DNA of 64,000 nt from Galbula dea (GCA_013399015.1 VWZX01009068.1:1792816-1856815); one strand, 5' to 3'. Shown: positions 14,102-25,667, counted from the first letter of the stretch. Notes: generated by a model not told the origin, from the sequence alone. A program made the numbers and translations.

Positions 14102-14597
14102 CTAGACATGGATAGTTTATATCTGTATTTATATACATATATAAAATCCATTCGCTGAAGGCCACAGAAGGCATTCTCAAAGCTTATATGACACTTGTAC
14201 ACATGTTGTGGGAGACAGACTGTCTCTCCATCTAAAACCCAACTGTGGCTTTTCAGTATATAAACTGATCACCTATCATTCATAACAAGGTAGAAAATGT
14301 CAAATACTATTTTATCCTGAGTAAGAAGCATTTACACATTTATGGGAAAAATCTCTGCATATATCACATCCCTGTACAAGTATTTCTTGCTCTTAAGCGA
14401 AAATAATCTTTTCTTTCCAAGCATATTTTGGTGACATAAATGTAAGTAACACACTGGAAACAAACTCACTGTGACATGGAAAACAAAGTTAATACTCCAC
14501 AACAACATCTGTCTATTCAAGATGTCTTTCCAACAAAATTAGTGGTACCATCTGACAGGGCTACAAGTGAACTGCAACTGAAAACACCACTTAGGCA

Positions 14598-14650
14598 GCT
14601 TGACTAGATGATTGGTGTAGGTCCCTTCCAAATGGAATATTCTATTCTAG
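14598..14650 (+). mobile_element. Decayed CR1-like 3' end
   Basis: Keeps gactagatgatt and gtaggtcccttccaa followed by a diverged attctattct tail. It is an older copy than the one at 8.1 kb. Confidence 0.55.
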
Positions 14651-15606
14651 GTAAATACTGTATTCTACAACCTCTCTCCAACACCAACCCTCATGCCCCT
14701 ATCAAAGATGCACTGAAGACTTTGCACTGGTCTTCAACTGATTTCCAACTCCACCCTGCAAGTAGCTTATGGCTGCAATGCAGACTTTGTTCCTAACCCC
14801 TCCGACCCCGTTCAATCAATTCTTTCCACTCACTGTACTATCTCACCATGCATTTCTCCTGTTCATACCAGTGGAGCTACTCATACAGGACTCAATCCAG
14901 TACAGCACTTCAGTATGGCCTTGAAGGTCCATCAGTTAACTGCTTCAAAGCCAAAAGGCACCCATACTAATGTGCTTCGTGGGAATTAAGGCAACAGCTA
15001 CACAGAAATGAACACCCCATGAACTGTAAGAAAGGCACCAGATCAGAGCCCACTGTACCCATCAGCAGTGATGCAAACCACTCTGTCACATTCTGACAGC
15101 ACGGCTCCAGATCTCCACACCTTCTTTGTGCACCAATACAGATGAAAACCCATTCACCTCAGTGCTTCCTTAAGCTGACCTGTCAGCAGCAATACAAAGA
15201 CATCTGGCACTGCCCTGTCAAATGCCACATTCACGCTGAACCTAGGACAATGCTCCTCAAATTTGGTTATTACTCACAAACCCAAGCCTAACAGATCATG
15301 AGATGTTAAACAATTTACGTGGAACAACTCCCAGGGCACTCCACGCTGTATTGTTGTGCCATTAAGGCTTTGGAACGAAGCTTCGCTGGGGACAGAAGAG
15401 AACAAAGTACCCATCTGTTTTTTCATTGCCATTGTTGTTTCTGCCTAGAAAGACACACAGGCTGGTCTGTTGAACAGGGCTACTGTTCTTTAGCTGTGCT
15501 GTTTGTCCTCTGCTTGCAGGAGCTGTCAGACCTGGAAGTGATATCAGACTATGTAAATTGAGTAAAATTTAGGTAAAATTCACTTATGCCAACTGCGAAA
15601 CCTTAC

Positions 15607-15627
15607 CAAAATTTGTATGTGCAGTTC
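15607..15627 (-). CDS. Possible 21-base microexon of gene Y
   Basis: Seven codons (ELHIQIL), phase 0 to 0, between a strong acceptor (gtatttatcctatacag) and a strong donor TTTTG|GTAAGG. Splice signals are good, but the length makes a chance match quite possible. Confidence 0.22.
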
Positions 15628-15793
15628 CTGTATAGGATAAATACACTTTCACTCAATTCCAGTGAAATAAAGCAGCTTTAACATGCCCAAACTCTACTTT
15701 TCCTTGAGCTACCGAGCAACTATTTCCCAACCTCATTCTAAACATAGGGACTTCTCATCTTTAACAACCTTGAAGAAAGATCTTTATGCTTAC

Positions 15794-15868
15794 GTATAAG
15801 GGTTGACAATGTGTCTGAAGTGTTATATGGTCACAGGTACAATAAAAGCAGTTAACTTCTGCAACCTT
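15794..15868 (-). CDS. Small candidate exon of gene Y (15.9 kb)
   Basis: The exon is 75 bases, phase 0 to 0, with acceptor ttcaactcttaacctcgaacag and donor TATAC|GTAAGC. It reads AEVNCFYCTCDHITLQTHCQ within 25 codons. It has four Cys and two His, which might suggest metal binding, but the spacing fits no pattern I can name. It lies only 95 bases from the previous candidate, a short intron. Confidence 0.33.
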
Positions 15869-15963
15869 CTGTTCGAGGTTAAGAGTTGAAATTAGAGACT
15901 CAGATCAGTAAATCTTCATGAAGTTAAAACATTTTTAAAACATTAAGGTGAAAATACTCTAAC

Positions 15964-16003
15964 CTTTAAGTCGCACACACCAGTTACGAAAGACACACAG
16001 GTT
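15964..16003 (-). CDS. Small candidate exon of gene Y (16.0 kb)
   Basis: The exon is 40 bases, or 55 bases if the better acceptor ggtatag at 16,019-16,021 is used; both keep the same frame. It accepts the phase of the 19.2 kb exon and reads TCVSFVTGVCDLK to a donor TAAAG|GTTAGA. Two CpG sites lie inside. Small size limits confidence. Confidence 0.3.
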
Positions 16004-16948
16004 CTGCTTTTGCACCTACTATACCAAGCAGATAAACATTCTAACAAAGATGATTACTTCCCATGTAAGACTCCAGCTGTCATCTTTCAATTAAGGTTAC
16101 ACATCTGCATAGTCATCAAAATGAAAAAGTTTGCATGTTTTGCTCAGCAAACAGCAGCAGCAGAGTACAGAATCCACCACACGAGTCAATTTTAAGTGAA
16201 AAAAGCCAAAAATTTGTTGCACATAGAAACCCACTAGGATTTCTTGCAACATACCAGCTCATTATGATAACTTGCAAAAGAAAGTAAAATTAAATCTCCA
16301 CTGAGGAGCACTCTCATAAAATCTGAGCTCACTTCATTAATTCCACCAATTAACAGCAGTTACCTTTTTCAGTTAAAAAACAGGTATCATTTCCACTACA
16401 GCTCAACAGATCTGAGCACAGTTTTCCACCTACAATTATCTGCATCCATAGCCAGGCAGATCAAGGAAATGCCCCAATTCCAGATTTAGGGGTAGAATAC
16501 TCAAATGGATCAAAAAGCTAAACTTCAAAACAGCTATCAAAAAAAAGTGTAGCAAAGAAATCCATACTTAATGGAAGCAAAAATCATAGTTGAGTAAGCT
16601 GGAAAAGGAGCCCCTGAAATATGTCTATAAAGAAGCAACACAGATGAGACAACTTGTTCCACAGTCTCTGGCTGAATTGAACAATTACCACCACCACCAA
16701 GTTCAGGTTTTCACTTTGAGACACAAGATGTATGGATCAGTACTTACTAAAGGACAATTAAGGCTTATTTAAAGTCAGATTTAATATACAGTATTTACAA
16801 GCAAATATATTAGAAGCAAAATAAAAATATGACTCTGTTCCCCTATAAATGTAGTCAGACAATAAAGGCAGGATTTTAAATGGTCCGAGTCAGATGATTT
16901 CCTTAGAAGCAGTAAATACGCAGATTAGCCATATTCTTTCACTCTCTC

Positions 16949-16974
16949 CACACACACACACACATATATATATA
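16949..16974. repeat. (CA)n(TA)n microsatellite
   Basis: Eight CA units run directly into five TA units. Confidence 0.9.
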
Positions 16975-17128
16975 AAAAATACACATTTAAAAACAAAAAT
17001 CATTCTCCTGCAGTCTCTGCTTCACTTTTGCAGGAGGATTAGCTCTGCTAACAGCAGACATTTCTGGAATTCAGATGTTGAAAGTTCATTTAACCTGCAA
17101 ATTCAATGGATTCTGATTCTGGTGACGT

Positions 17129-17565
17129 CACAGAATCACAGAATATCCTGAGTTGGAAGGGACCCACAAGGATCATCAAGTCCAACTCCTATTTAGGCAC
17201 AGGACAACCTCAAAGTCACACTATGTGTCTAAATGCATTGTCCAAGTGCTTCTTAAATTCTGTGAGAGTTGGTGCCATGACAGCCTCCCTGGGGATCCTG
17301 TTCCAATGCTCCACCACTCTCTGGATAAAGAGCCACCTCCTAACATTCAACCCTAATTTCCCCCAGCACAGCTTCATGCTGTTCCCCTAAGTCCTGTCGC
17401 TGGTCACCAGAGAGAAGAGGTCAGCACCCTCTCCTCCCTCTCTGGTGAGGAAGTTATAAACGGTGATGAGGTCTCTCCTCAGTCTCTTCTCCAGGGTGAA
17501 TTGACCAAGTGATTTCAGCCTTTCTTCATATGTCTTCCCCTCCATACTCTTCACCATCATTGTCA
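17129..17565 (-). mobile_element. CR1 LINE fragment, minus orientation
   Basis: The block begins cacagaatcacagaat, the complement of a CR1 tail, then ttggaagggaccc, gatcatcaagtccaactcct and sequence resembling the reverse complement of the end of CR1 ORF2 and its 3' UTR, up to about tttcttcatatgtctt. It is the longest CR1 piece in the window and lies in the intron between the 19.2 and 16.0 kb gene Y candidates. The open plus frames across it are antisense artefacts. Confidence 0.85.
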
Positions 17566-19109
17566 AATCATCTCTTCTGCCTTTTTTCCTGTCTCTTCAG
17601 TAATGTAATTAGGTAATTGAGCGCGAAGAGGACAAACAATACCATGGGGCTTCCCAGGCCGGCAGGTCCCCGTGCAGCCACTCAGTTTAGTCATACCTGA
17701 TGCAATAGACAGCTTGCATCCTCCCAGACCCCAGTGAACAGTCCTGTACTAAATACTGTTATTCCACAGGAGATATTTCCATCATAACTCAAATCACACA
17801 CTGATTTTCAAGGCTTGACAGTTAACTCCTCATCATAGTATCTTTGAGCTCAACCTCCATGCAAGCTTTGACCTGAAAGACTATGGCCACTCCTTAAAGC
17901 CACTATTTGATACTGAGTCATCAAGGTCTAGAGAGACTATAGAAGAGATTTACCCAAGACCGATCCCTCCAGCAAGCTGTGGGACAGATATAACCAAGTA
18001 CTTCTAAAGTTCTGTAGCTTTTCACTTATGCTACACACTGTTTATCACCCATTTATGGGTGCCATAATTGTCTTCATCACTCTCCAACAGCAATAAAAAG
18101 CATTGCTGCTACAAACTTCACACAATGCTGAGTAAACTAGGGAGACACAAGATGCTACAACAACTCAAAGTTCAAGGGCGAGGGTAAACCCATTGCTTGG
18201 AATGGTTGTAGGACTTCAACACAAGCTTGTAATTTTAGTGCTGTATTTTCATTTCAAGCCACATAGTGAAACATAGTTAAGAGAAAGACCTCTGCCTTTC
18301 CATTCAAGTTCTGCTATTTAGAGGAGCACAAAAGCAAAGCTTCCCTTCCACCAGAAGTACTACAATGACACAGACATGCTCCTTTATCAACACGAACTAT
18401 AAACTGCTATTCCTGGATTTTCAAAGAGCAGTCCCTTTTGAGACTTCTAAATGGATTTGAAGCCGGACACAGCTAATTGACTTTGAACGAGAAAACCTGA
18501 CAGTAGTCATTAGAATGCTTTTAATTTGCTCAAAGCAAGAGTTCTAAATCTAAGAAAATATGTGAAAGGCAGGTCGGTGGAGCGTGATAAGGATGCTATC
18601 TCACTAAGGCAATGAAATCATTTTTACCAGTGCTACAGAGGAAATGACCTGATGCCACAGCACCAGAGTTAGAATACTGTGGACATTGTCTTCAACATAG
18701 CATCTCTAAATCCTGTTTCAAGTCTTCTGGTGCTCCCAATCCATAACAAGAAATTTGAGAACAGCCATACTATTTCTAAAGGGAACATGTATAACTATGT
18801 AATAACATATAATTTTTAAAAGTTATATTAAAAAATAAAAATCACAAGACTATCAAACCCACACTAACAGGCTGGCATGTAGGCACACAGAAACACCTTT
18901 TTCTGTACAGGAATAAGTGTTTTCATGCATCCATCTTCCTAAAGCAGCTATTTCATCCATTGTATCTTTGCTCAATCAAGGTAACATTTTCCTTTTGCAG
19001 TTGCTTCTCTCTGTCAGGACAGCATCTCCCACTGTCTAAGAACTGGTACCTAAAAAATAGCTCTTTGCAGACTTAGCAGCAGAAAAACAAATATAGGTTT
19101 TCTCCTTAC

Positions 19110-19242
19110 TTTCTGGAGCAGCAATTTTCATTCACAACCTTGCCCAAAACATATTCCAGATCGCTACTTATTACGGGGCTTAAAGGAGGCAGCCTAGTGA
19201 AAAATCCTTCAGATAGAAACACAAACAGCTTCTCCACCATTG
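19110..19242 (-). CDS. Candidate first coding exon of gene Y
   Basis: The exon is 133 bases with an excellent acceptor (acaaatgttcttgcag) and donor CCAGAAA|GTAAGG. The proposed start ATG is at 19,240-19,238, two bases into the exon. From there 43 codons read MVEKLFVFLSEGFFTRLPPL, then SPVISSDLEYVLGKVVNENC and Cys-Ser-Arg, leaving two bases. The frame retains CpG-containing codons in a CpG-poor region. The N-terminus is hydrophobic in its first ten residues but contains charged residues and lacks a signal-peptide cleavage pattern. Function unknown. Confidence 0.45.
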
Positions 19243-20989
19243 CTGCAAGAACATTTGTGTATATGAGCAAGACACTCTCTTGGGTAAGTAGGTAGATCAG
19301 AAAATAAAAAGGAGTTACAGCTTTTCCCTTCTCACAAGGATGTTTTAATCTGAAACACACCTTGTGCACAACTTCAACCTTTTCTTACTGAGGTAAGACA
19401 TGAGAGATCAGAAAGTTTCCCTGTACCCACAACAGGACTGTGATACTACATTTTGAAAGCTTCTCTACAGAACTCCTTTAAAAACCTGTGAGGAATGCCG
19501 CAACACAAAACCAGTACATGAGAGTGTTGTCTGACTGCAGAAGAATTTCACGATTTAAAATTTTAACATGAAGTTTAAAGGAAAAATCTTCACAGTTCCA
19601 AGCTGCAGAAAAACCTGCTGGACCTTGCTGAGAGCTGCAGGACTGTCTGTGTACAGGGTGTTAACTTCCTAGGAATGCCCTGTGCACAAAAATGAAAACT
19701 TCATCCCACCTCCCCCTAACTGAGAAAAAGCTAATCCATAATTCCTTCTCACCCATCTTCCAACTCAAGACAGCAACAACACACCACACTGCCAGTTCCT
19801 CCCTGGCTATCAGTCATTCCTCTACACTTGCCAGCCACTTGAAATCGTGGAAATGCAGCTTAGAGTTCTCTCTTTCTTAAAATGCAGCCACTGCTCTTAC
19901 GACCACTAAAGGCACACTCAGCAGGAGTGAAGCATAAGTTACAAGCAAATCCCTCCCAAAATTTTTTTATTTTAAAAGTCTGGGGTTAGTTCACATTTCC
20001 ATGTAATAGCGTTGGGGAATCAGAGGGAAAGCATCACTGCAGCTTGTACTAACACTCATCCTCCAGATCACACTGACGCTCACAGGCAGGTTAAGGTACA
20101 GAGAACTCAAATCACCAGCCGAAATAAAGCCTTGTAGATGCAGAAGTGAACTCCACGGTGTTTTGACATGACAGAAGTCACCAGGAAAGGTCTTTTGGAG
20201 CTTGCTTCAGCACTGAATGGCAGGCAAGAGAAGGAAGAGCACCAAGCTATGACAAATCTGTTCATATACATGCGAGCATGTGAACAAGAACACACATAAG
20301 CAATCCCATTCAGTCATTCTGCATATTACAACAGATTCAATTATCATGAAATAGCTGCTAGCGTGTCTTGGTAGAAGTGGGGAGTATCTCTGCATCTTGC
20401 TCTTCATGCACAATTCCCTCTTTATGATCAACCGAAGTAAGAACCAGGTATATTCCTGGTTTAAGGAGCTCCTGGCACAGGCACAGAGCCACACTCTCCT
20501 CGGACCACTGAGCCCAGCACCTTTTCCCACACTGTCCAAGACCAGCAAGCACTTGGCATGTTCAAGTACACTGAATGCAAGTGCTATTAAGGATGAGCAC
20601 CTAGTGAGGGGGAAATCCATCAATAATTAGCGCTGTTGTATTCAAAATAAAAAAGGTATGTGAACAAAAGGATGATTAAATTCTCATTTCCACGTGTGCT
20701 CTGGAGCAGAGCAGCTCGGGGCTGCAGCGCTTAGCAGGAAGCTCACGAGAGAGAAAACAAGCAGCAAGGAACGTCTCAGCTCAGAAAATATCCCCATATG
20801 GCCACGTACCAGGTGGAACACGAAAAACTTGAAAGGAAATAGGATTTCCTTGGACCGGCTGCTGCTGGCAACTTACTGAAGATAAACTAAACCGTAAAAA
20901 AATTTTTCAAACACGGTGAAGCTTTTTTAGGTACCACGAACTACCTAGCGCCAGCCAGGGCTCCTAGAGAGACAAACTACAAACACCCT

Positions 20990-21870
20990 CCTCGCTGTGA
21001 AGTCTATCGGTACCTCCCCACCCCACCGGGCAGCTCCAAGTATCGAGGGCTGCCGCTTGCCTCCAATCCAGCCCGGTACGGTGCCAAAGGCGCGGCGGCT
21101 CCGGCTGCCCGCCGAACGACCCGGGAGAAAGCCGGGCAGGTCGTGCCGGATCCCCGCCGAGCCCTCCCCTTGCTCCGCACCCCTCTCCCCGCTCACCTCC
21201 GGGGCTCGGGCTTGCGGCGCTCCTCCAGCTTGACGGTGGGCAGGGGCTGCAGGGCAGCGGGAGAGCGGCGGGAATGCGGCGGGCTGAGGGCGGCTTCAGC
21301 ATGCAGTGCGGGGCATGACCGCGCACCCGCACCTATATCTGTACCTGCCTATAGATGCGCGCACACACACAGAAACATACACCCGCCTCTGCCCAGGCTG
21401 GCTGGCGGCTCGGAGCGGGGAGCAGAGCGCCCGCGGTGGGGCCAAGCGATGAGGAGGAGGAGGAGCAGGAGGCGGTGGCGGCGCAACTGTGCTGGCGGCA
21501 CCCTCCCCGGCCCCGCCGCATTTAAAGCCGCCCGCAGGCTCGGACGTCCCCTCGCCCGCTCCCATCCTGTCCTATCCCATCCCCCGCTCCCCTCCCCGGC
21601 CGCTACCGCCGCTGCTCGGTCGCCGCTCGGCGTCACGGGGCCCCGGGGCGGGGAGGCCGGAGGAGGAGTCTGGAGCGAGGAGTGGGGGGGCTGGGGCTAA
21701 TGGGGCGAAGGGCTGGACCGTGTTCACTGTCCCGAGCCCCGCCGGGGCAGGTGCTCGGTGGCCTGGGCCGCCGAGGGGTGAGGCCAACGCTGGGGAGCGG
21801 AAGAAGGAGATGAGGGTCCTCCTGGGAGGAGCCGCGGGCAAGCTTGGGAGCTGTGCCCGTAGGAACCCCA
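20990..21870. promoter_or_regulatory. CpG island promoter
   Basis: A sharply bounded GC-rich block with dense CpG, flanked on both sides by AT-rich sequence. Such islands mark housekeeping or developmental promoters in vertebrates. A good donor reading leftwards (CCCCGGAG|GTGAGCGG, intron starting at 21,196) and a TATA-like TTTAAA at 21,521-21,526 support a minus-strand transcription start near 21,490. Several large open frames cross the island on both strands (up to 249 codons); they come from low stop-codon density in GC-rich DNA and are not called as genes. A plus-strand start cannot be excluded, since GGGGCAG|GTGCTCGG near 21,749 could be a donor. Confidence 0.75.
21197..21490 (-). other. 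Probable first exon of gene Y, mostly 5' UTR
   Basis: The 3' edge is set by the donor GGAG|GTGAGC. The 5' edge is approximate, placed about 30 bases downstream of the TATA-like TTTAAA. Joined to the 19.2 kb exon it places the sequence GGAGCA before ATGG, a good Kozak context, so I take the exon as untranslated. An alternative is translation from an ATG at 21,302-21,300 in the frame MLKPPSARRIP, which would run in phase into the next exon. Confidence 0.4.
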
Positions 21871-24490
21871 TCCCGTCTCTTCTGCAATCACAATGGTGTC
21901 CCCAAAAGCTGCATCACGTCACTTTTTCCATTAGTTCTTCACTTGCTGGGTGGGTTTTTATAGTTACCCTTTTCAACCACCACATGCAAACGATCCCTTT
22001 CCACCACCACCCTCTTCCTCAGCCCTGGCGATGCCCAGCTGCATCCAGCTGCTTTCGCCTGGGATACAGGAAGGGATGTTACGGAATCATAGAATCATTT
22101 AGACTGGAAAAGACGTCTAAAATCATGGAGTCACCATGGGGAAAAAGCAGCAGGTCTCCCACAACATCTCATTGCAGGCTGCAGTCCTTCAGAGAACATA
22201 TCACAGGAACCCCACCACTGAAAACACAACCAGGATAGCATCTTGGCCAAAAGCACATACTACAGGGGGGAAAAAAAAAAAAAAAACGCAGAAAAAAAAT
22301 GTTAAAAACATCATTTGTTGTGCTTTTGCAAGGAAGTAAAATCTTACATGGTGCTCCTCCATCAGCTTCCAGCATGACAAGGCTCACCTATCCCAAACAG
22401 TCTTTGCTGCCCACGTGTATAGTCTGTGTTCCCACTCCTCTCCTACACACGCTTCTATTTACACTAATTGCCATCCAAAAAGTTCTTTGCAGACCAGTGT
22501 TAGAAGAGAGCGCTACCACCAATATCCCAAATACTGTTCAGTAAGCTCTGGCACTCAGCTTTGCTGTCCAGGCCAAGGTGACAAGAGCCATAAAATATTT
22601 TCAAACAAGGCTCCACAAACAACTCACAAGTAAGATGGCAGAACAGCAATGCATCAGTGGAAAGGACAGAGTCACTTAGGGGAACAAAAGAGTCTACTGT
22701 AAGTCTGCAAAGGAAAAACTCCCCTTCTTCAGCGAGGTTTAGCATTACCACACGGCAACTGCCTCTTTAGCACTCCTCAACTACCAAGCTCCACTTCTGT
22801 CACCTCTCCCAGTTCTGTATTAGGGAATAATACACAATCCATTGGACAGGGAAAAAAGCAGCAGTGCCAGAAACCACAAAGGATTTGCAGGCTGGAGTGA
22901 CAGCACTGCAGAAGCTATCTCCCTGCAGAATTCCCCCTCTCCCTTCTGCTGCTGTCACCTTCACGCTTTTCTCAGCACCTGGAAATGGGGAATTGTCTTT
23001 AAGCCACTGTTTTGTCACTCCCTTTTAAACATATTCCTGAAAGATCTCAGATCTATGGACTACAAGTGAATTGGCCAGGACTTTGGCTTCTCTGCTCACT
23101 TCAATAAATCAAATTCCTGAAGTAACTTGTTAAACAAGCAGTGGTTTTCCAGTGGGTCACTGACAGCACAGCAATGACTCTCATCACTTAGAGCTACATT
23201 TCATTTGAACTAATGACAGCCCTGTATTAACAAAAGCAAAACACTAAATCAATGGAGGAGCTTTGCATACTCAAGTCCTAACCTAAATAACTATACATTT
23301 TCCCTTCTTCCAAATGCACAGGCAATGGCTTAGAATTAAGATCTCCTCTCTTCATGCTTTAACTCCCTAATGATATTCCAGTTAGTTTGTACCTTCAACT
23401 TCACATCTACTTATAAACAAACTGGGAAACTCCTGAAAAAAAATGATACATTATTTACTTCAGAAGACTGCTGTTGCTTCTTGCCACTTAGATAGCTAAT
23501 GGTGGTGCAAGCACATCCCCTAAGTGTTTAGATACCTCAGTGAAAGCACATCGTGGATGGTCCTCAGCAGCTGGCTCTTAGCTTGCTGTTTTAGTAACAA
23601 ACCTAGGTAAATCCCATACCAATTCCATTTCCTCACAATTCACTGTAGCTTAATATACTGTTGTGTTTAACCTATGCATTTAATTTTCTGGCTTTAAAAT
23701 GTTTTGACACTAGAATGCATGATTTTAATCAGTCTTTAAATATACCATCACTACATTTAATGATGTAAAACCTTATCAAAAGCATTTCCAGGAGTCCCTA
23801 AATCAAGAGCCAAAGAAGTGATCACAGCCAAGTTTGAAAATGAGTACACCCTACATACAGAGAAACACCCAGATAAAATGACCTAATAATCTTGTCTGTC
23901 ATTGGGATTGACAAAATAATAAACCATCAGCTAGAGCCGACTTGTCTAACGTACTGTACAGAAGTGCCTTTTGGCATTACTTATGCACTTTGGCCCTTGT
24001 ATTCCCTCTTTAAAAATCACCCAGCCATCTCCAATATTTTCTGTTTCATTTGATAAAATGGAGATAAGCTTGTCACTCCGGACTAAAGCCCTCTAACTTT
24101 TCATTCACAGAATAGGCAATGAAGCAACACTTTCGTTTGGGTAGTCTTTGGCTGTCTGTTTAAACCTGCCTTTCAAGTCTGCTGGCTTCAGCCCTGCATA
24201 CAAAGATTTTGTGAAGGAAAGGTGCGCTGATGGCCTTTGCTAAAGCCAAGTTCCCACTCCTGAGCAAGGCAATAAAAACCTGCCTCAACAGTGGCACAGA
24301 ACAGAATGCTACTTTCAACTAAATGTTCAGTGATACATATCTTCCTGTGAGGTCACACAAGGTATCATTGTCAATGACAGTGTTTAATATCTCTATGAGT
24401 ACTGAGAACAGCCAAAGTTATGATGGTAAAAATTAGAGAGCACCTAAACGCACATGCTCACTGGAAGCGGTAGTGTAAAACTTCCCCCGT
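21870..24490. other. Spacer between candidate genes X and Y
   Basis: About 2.6 kb without a supportable exon. It contains a short CR1-like 3' end at 22,083-22,132 and an A-run near 22,271. A stretch near 24,000-24,330 has unusually balanced composition, with motifs such as AGATAAG. It may hold the 3' UTR of gene X. The open frames here look like chance. Confidence 0.4.
22083..22132 (-). mobile_element. Short CR1-like 3' end, minus orientation
   Basis: Reads ggaatcatagaatcattt followed by agactggaaaagacgtct and an aaaatcatggagtc segment, the complement of a CR1-type terminus. It is about 50 bases and lies just outside the CpG island. Confidence 0.6.
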
Positions 24491-24549
24491 GGTGAGGTTA
24501 TTCTATAAATATATCTTGCAGCATTTCTGGTAGTTTCCTTGGAAGCCTC

Positions 24550-24632
24550 TCATGCTGACCACAGTGTTGTCAGAGATGATGCTGAAGTAGATGGAAACTG
24601 GCAGCTCCCGCATTTCCAGGGTTTTGTGAAAA
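24550..24632 (-). CDS. Possible terminal exon of gene X, frame uncertain
   Basis: After an acceptor (tatcacttggtag) the phase left by the 25.3 kb exon gives a short tail beginning FTKPWKCGSCQF and a TGA at 24,552-24,550. In another frame the same bases read KTLEMRELPVSIYFSIISDN and run on to TAG at 24,506-24,504. That second frame has stronger codon bias (ATC TAC TTC AGC ATC), but its phase does not fit the preceding exon. Either way coding appears to end here. An ATTAAA-type signal lies about 120-170 bases beyond the possible stops, near 24,383. Confidence 0.3.
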
Positions 24633-25000
24633 CTACCAAGTGATAAAATATTTGCATTAGATTAAGTCAGGAGTAATTCCATCTAAGCCAGGAAGTTACA
24701 GGGGATAAAACTATTTCAACAGAAAGAATGGTAGAGAGAGACCACGGTTGTACTAGTCTGAGGCTTTTTGTGCCTTTTCCTTTGTTGACAAATCATCAGT
24801 GCCAAGTCATCATTTTACAAAGCAGGCTCAACCCTAAACAAACTTGTGCATGCAAGTAATCCCCTTTACATCAACAAAACCAATCACACACTTTCAGGAC
24901 TCAATCCTTGATCACAGCTGTCTCTAAGGACCTCCAGGTTTCATTGTTTGGGGTTTTTTTTGTTTGTTTCAAAAAGACACAGGTAAACAGCTCTTTCTAC

Positions 25001-25310
25001 CTGTTGAACTCAATGGAACAAATTCCTGCACTGCATTCCTTAGTATTACAGCTGAACCAATCCAATAGCACCGATTTCTAAGGGCAACCAAGTAGCTCTC
25101 ATGTTTGTATTCCCTACTTGTATTCAGGTCATCAAAAATCAGGACTTGCCCATCCATTCCATCCACTTCCCAGGAAATCCAGACATAGCTCAACATCTCA
25201 GCAAGCATTAACTGATAACCGGTTATTAAAGGTCTAATGTAAGTAAATCTATCGGCTTTTGGAACTTGATTAGCAGGTTCTGCATTTTCTAATAGTCCTG
25301 CCTCGGTTAA
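25001..25310 (-). CDS. Largest candidate exon of gene X (25.3 kb)
   Basis: This is the best coding candidate in the window. It is 310 bases and 103 codons, open in one frame from an excellent acceptor (catgttgttcttgcag) to a donor CAACAG|GTAGAA. The peptide includes FTYIRPLITGYQLMLAEMLS, YVWISWEVDGMDGQVLIFDD and YLVALRNRCYWIGSAVILRN. It has a balanced composition, many Trp, Tyr and Asp residues and no low complexity. It starts in phase 0, agreeing with the 25.6 kb exon, and leaves one base. There is no transmembrane stretch and no motif I can name. It could be a chance frame, since random frames of this length do occur here, but the matching splice sites and phase argue against that. Confidence 0.55.
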
Positions 25311-25581
25311 CTGCAAGAACAACATGAATGGGAAGCTGACTTTTCAAACTCTGCAAGAGCCCTGATTCAGCCCCCTTAATGTCCACCCACTCACTGTGAA
25401 ACCACATGCAGGGCCCAAAGTAGCAAACAGCCAAATTCCAGTTGACTTCCACTGCACTGGCTCCCACTTTCATCTTCTGAAGGAGGCAGAAACAGGAGGT
25501 GCTGAAAAACATTCAGCTGAGGTAAGATAAAATTGAATGCTGGAGGCTTAAGGGTTGTGGGTATTTTTGTGATGTGCTTAC

Positions 25582-25667
25582 CATTAATAATACATCACCT
25601 CTGCTTGAGAGCAATGAGCAGTCCTGGATCACTTTGATAGCCATATAGGCCACAACAGTCTCTTCTC
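25582..25667 (-). CDS. Candidate coding exon of gene X (25.6 kb)
   Basis: The exon is 86 bases with a pyrimidine-rich acceptor (ctcctccttttgacattag) and donor AATG|GTAAGC. Two leading bases and 28 codons (EETVVAYMAIKVIQDCSLLS, then SRGDVLLM) end exactly in phase 0. That matches the phase 0 start of the next exon, 271 bases further on. Codon use is consistent with coding sequence. Function unknown. Confidence 0.45.

Larger units (their letters stand above)
13703..21490 (-). other. Candidate multi-exon gene Y, product unrecognised
   Basis: This span groups the CpG-island first exon and candidate exons at 19.2, 16.0, 15.9, 15.6, 14.1 and 13.7 kb on the minus strand. Joins 19.2 to 16.0, 16.0 to 15.9, 15.9 to 15.6 and 14.1 to 13.7 kb agree in phase. 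A linking exon near 14.45-14.39 kb is suggested by an acceptor gtttgtttccag and an open frame (VTYIYVTKICLERKDYFRLR), but I could not fix its donor. The gene probably continues left of 13.7 kb, for example 12.4 kb. The protein would begin MVEKLFVFLSEGFFTRLPPL. I do not recognise it and assign no function. Several exons are very small, so part of the chain may be coincidence. Confidence 0.35.

Noticed and set aside
16590..16772. 60-codon plus frame (LEKEPLKYVYKEATQMRQLV)
   Set aside because: Coding-like texture but lies on the strand opposite the inferred transcription and lacks a convincing acceptor and donor.
21489..22238. 249-codon plus-strand open frame across the CpG island
   Set aside because: Pro/Ala/Gly/Arg-rich translation typical of GC-rich DNA, running out of the island into a CR1-like remnant.
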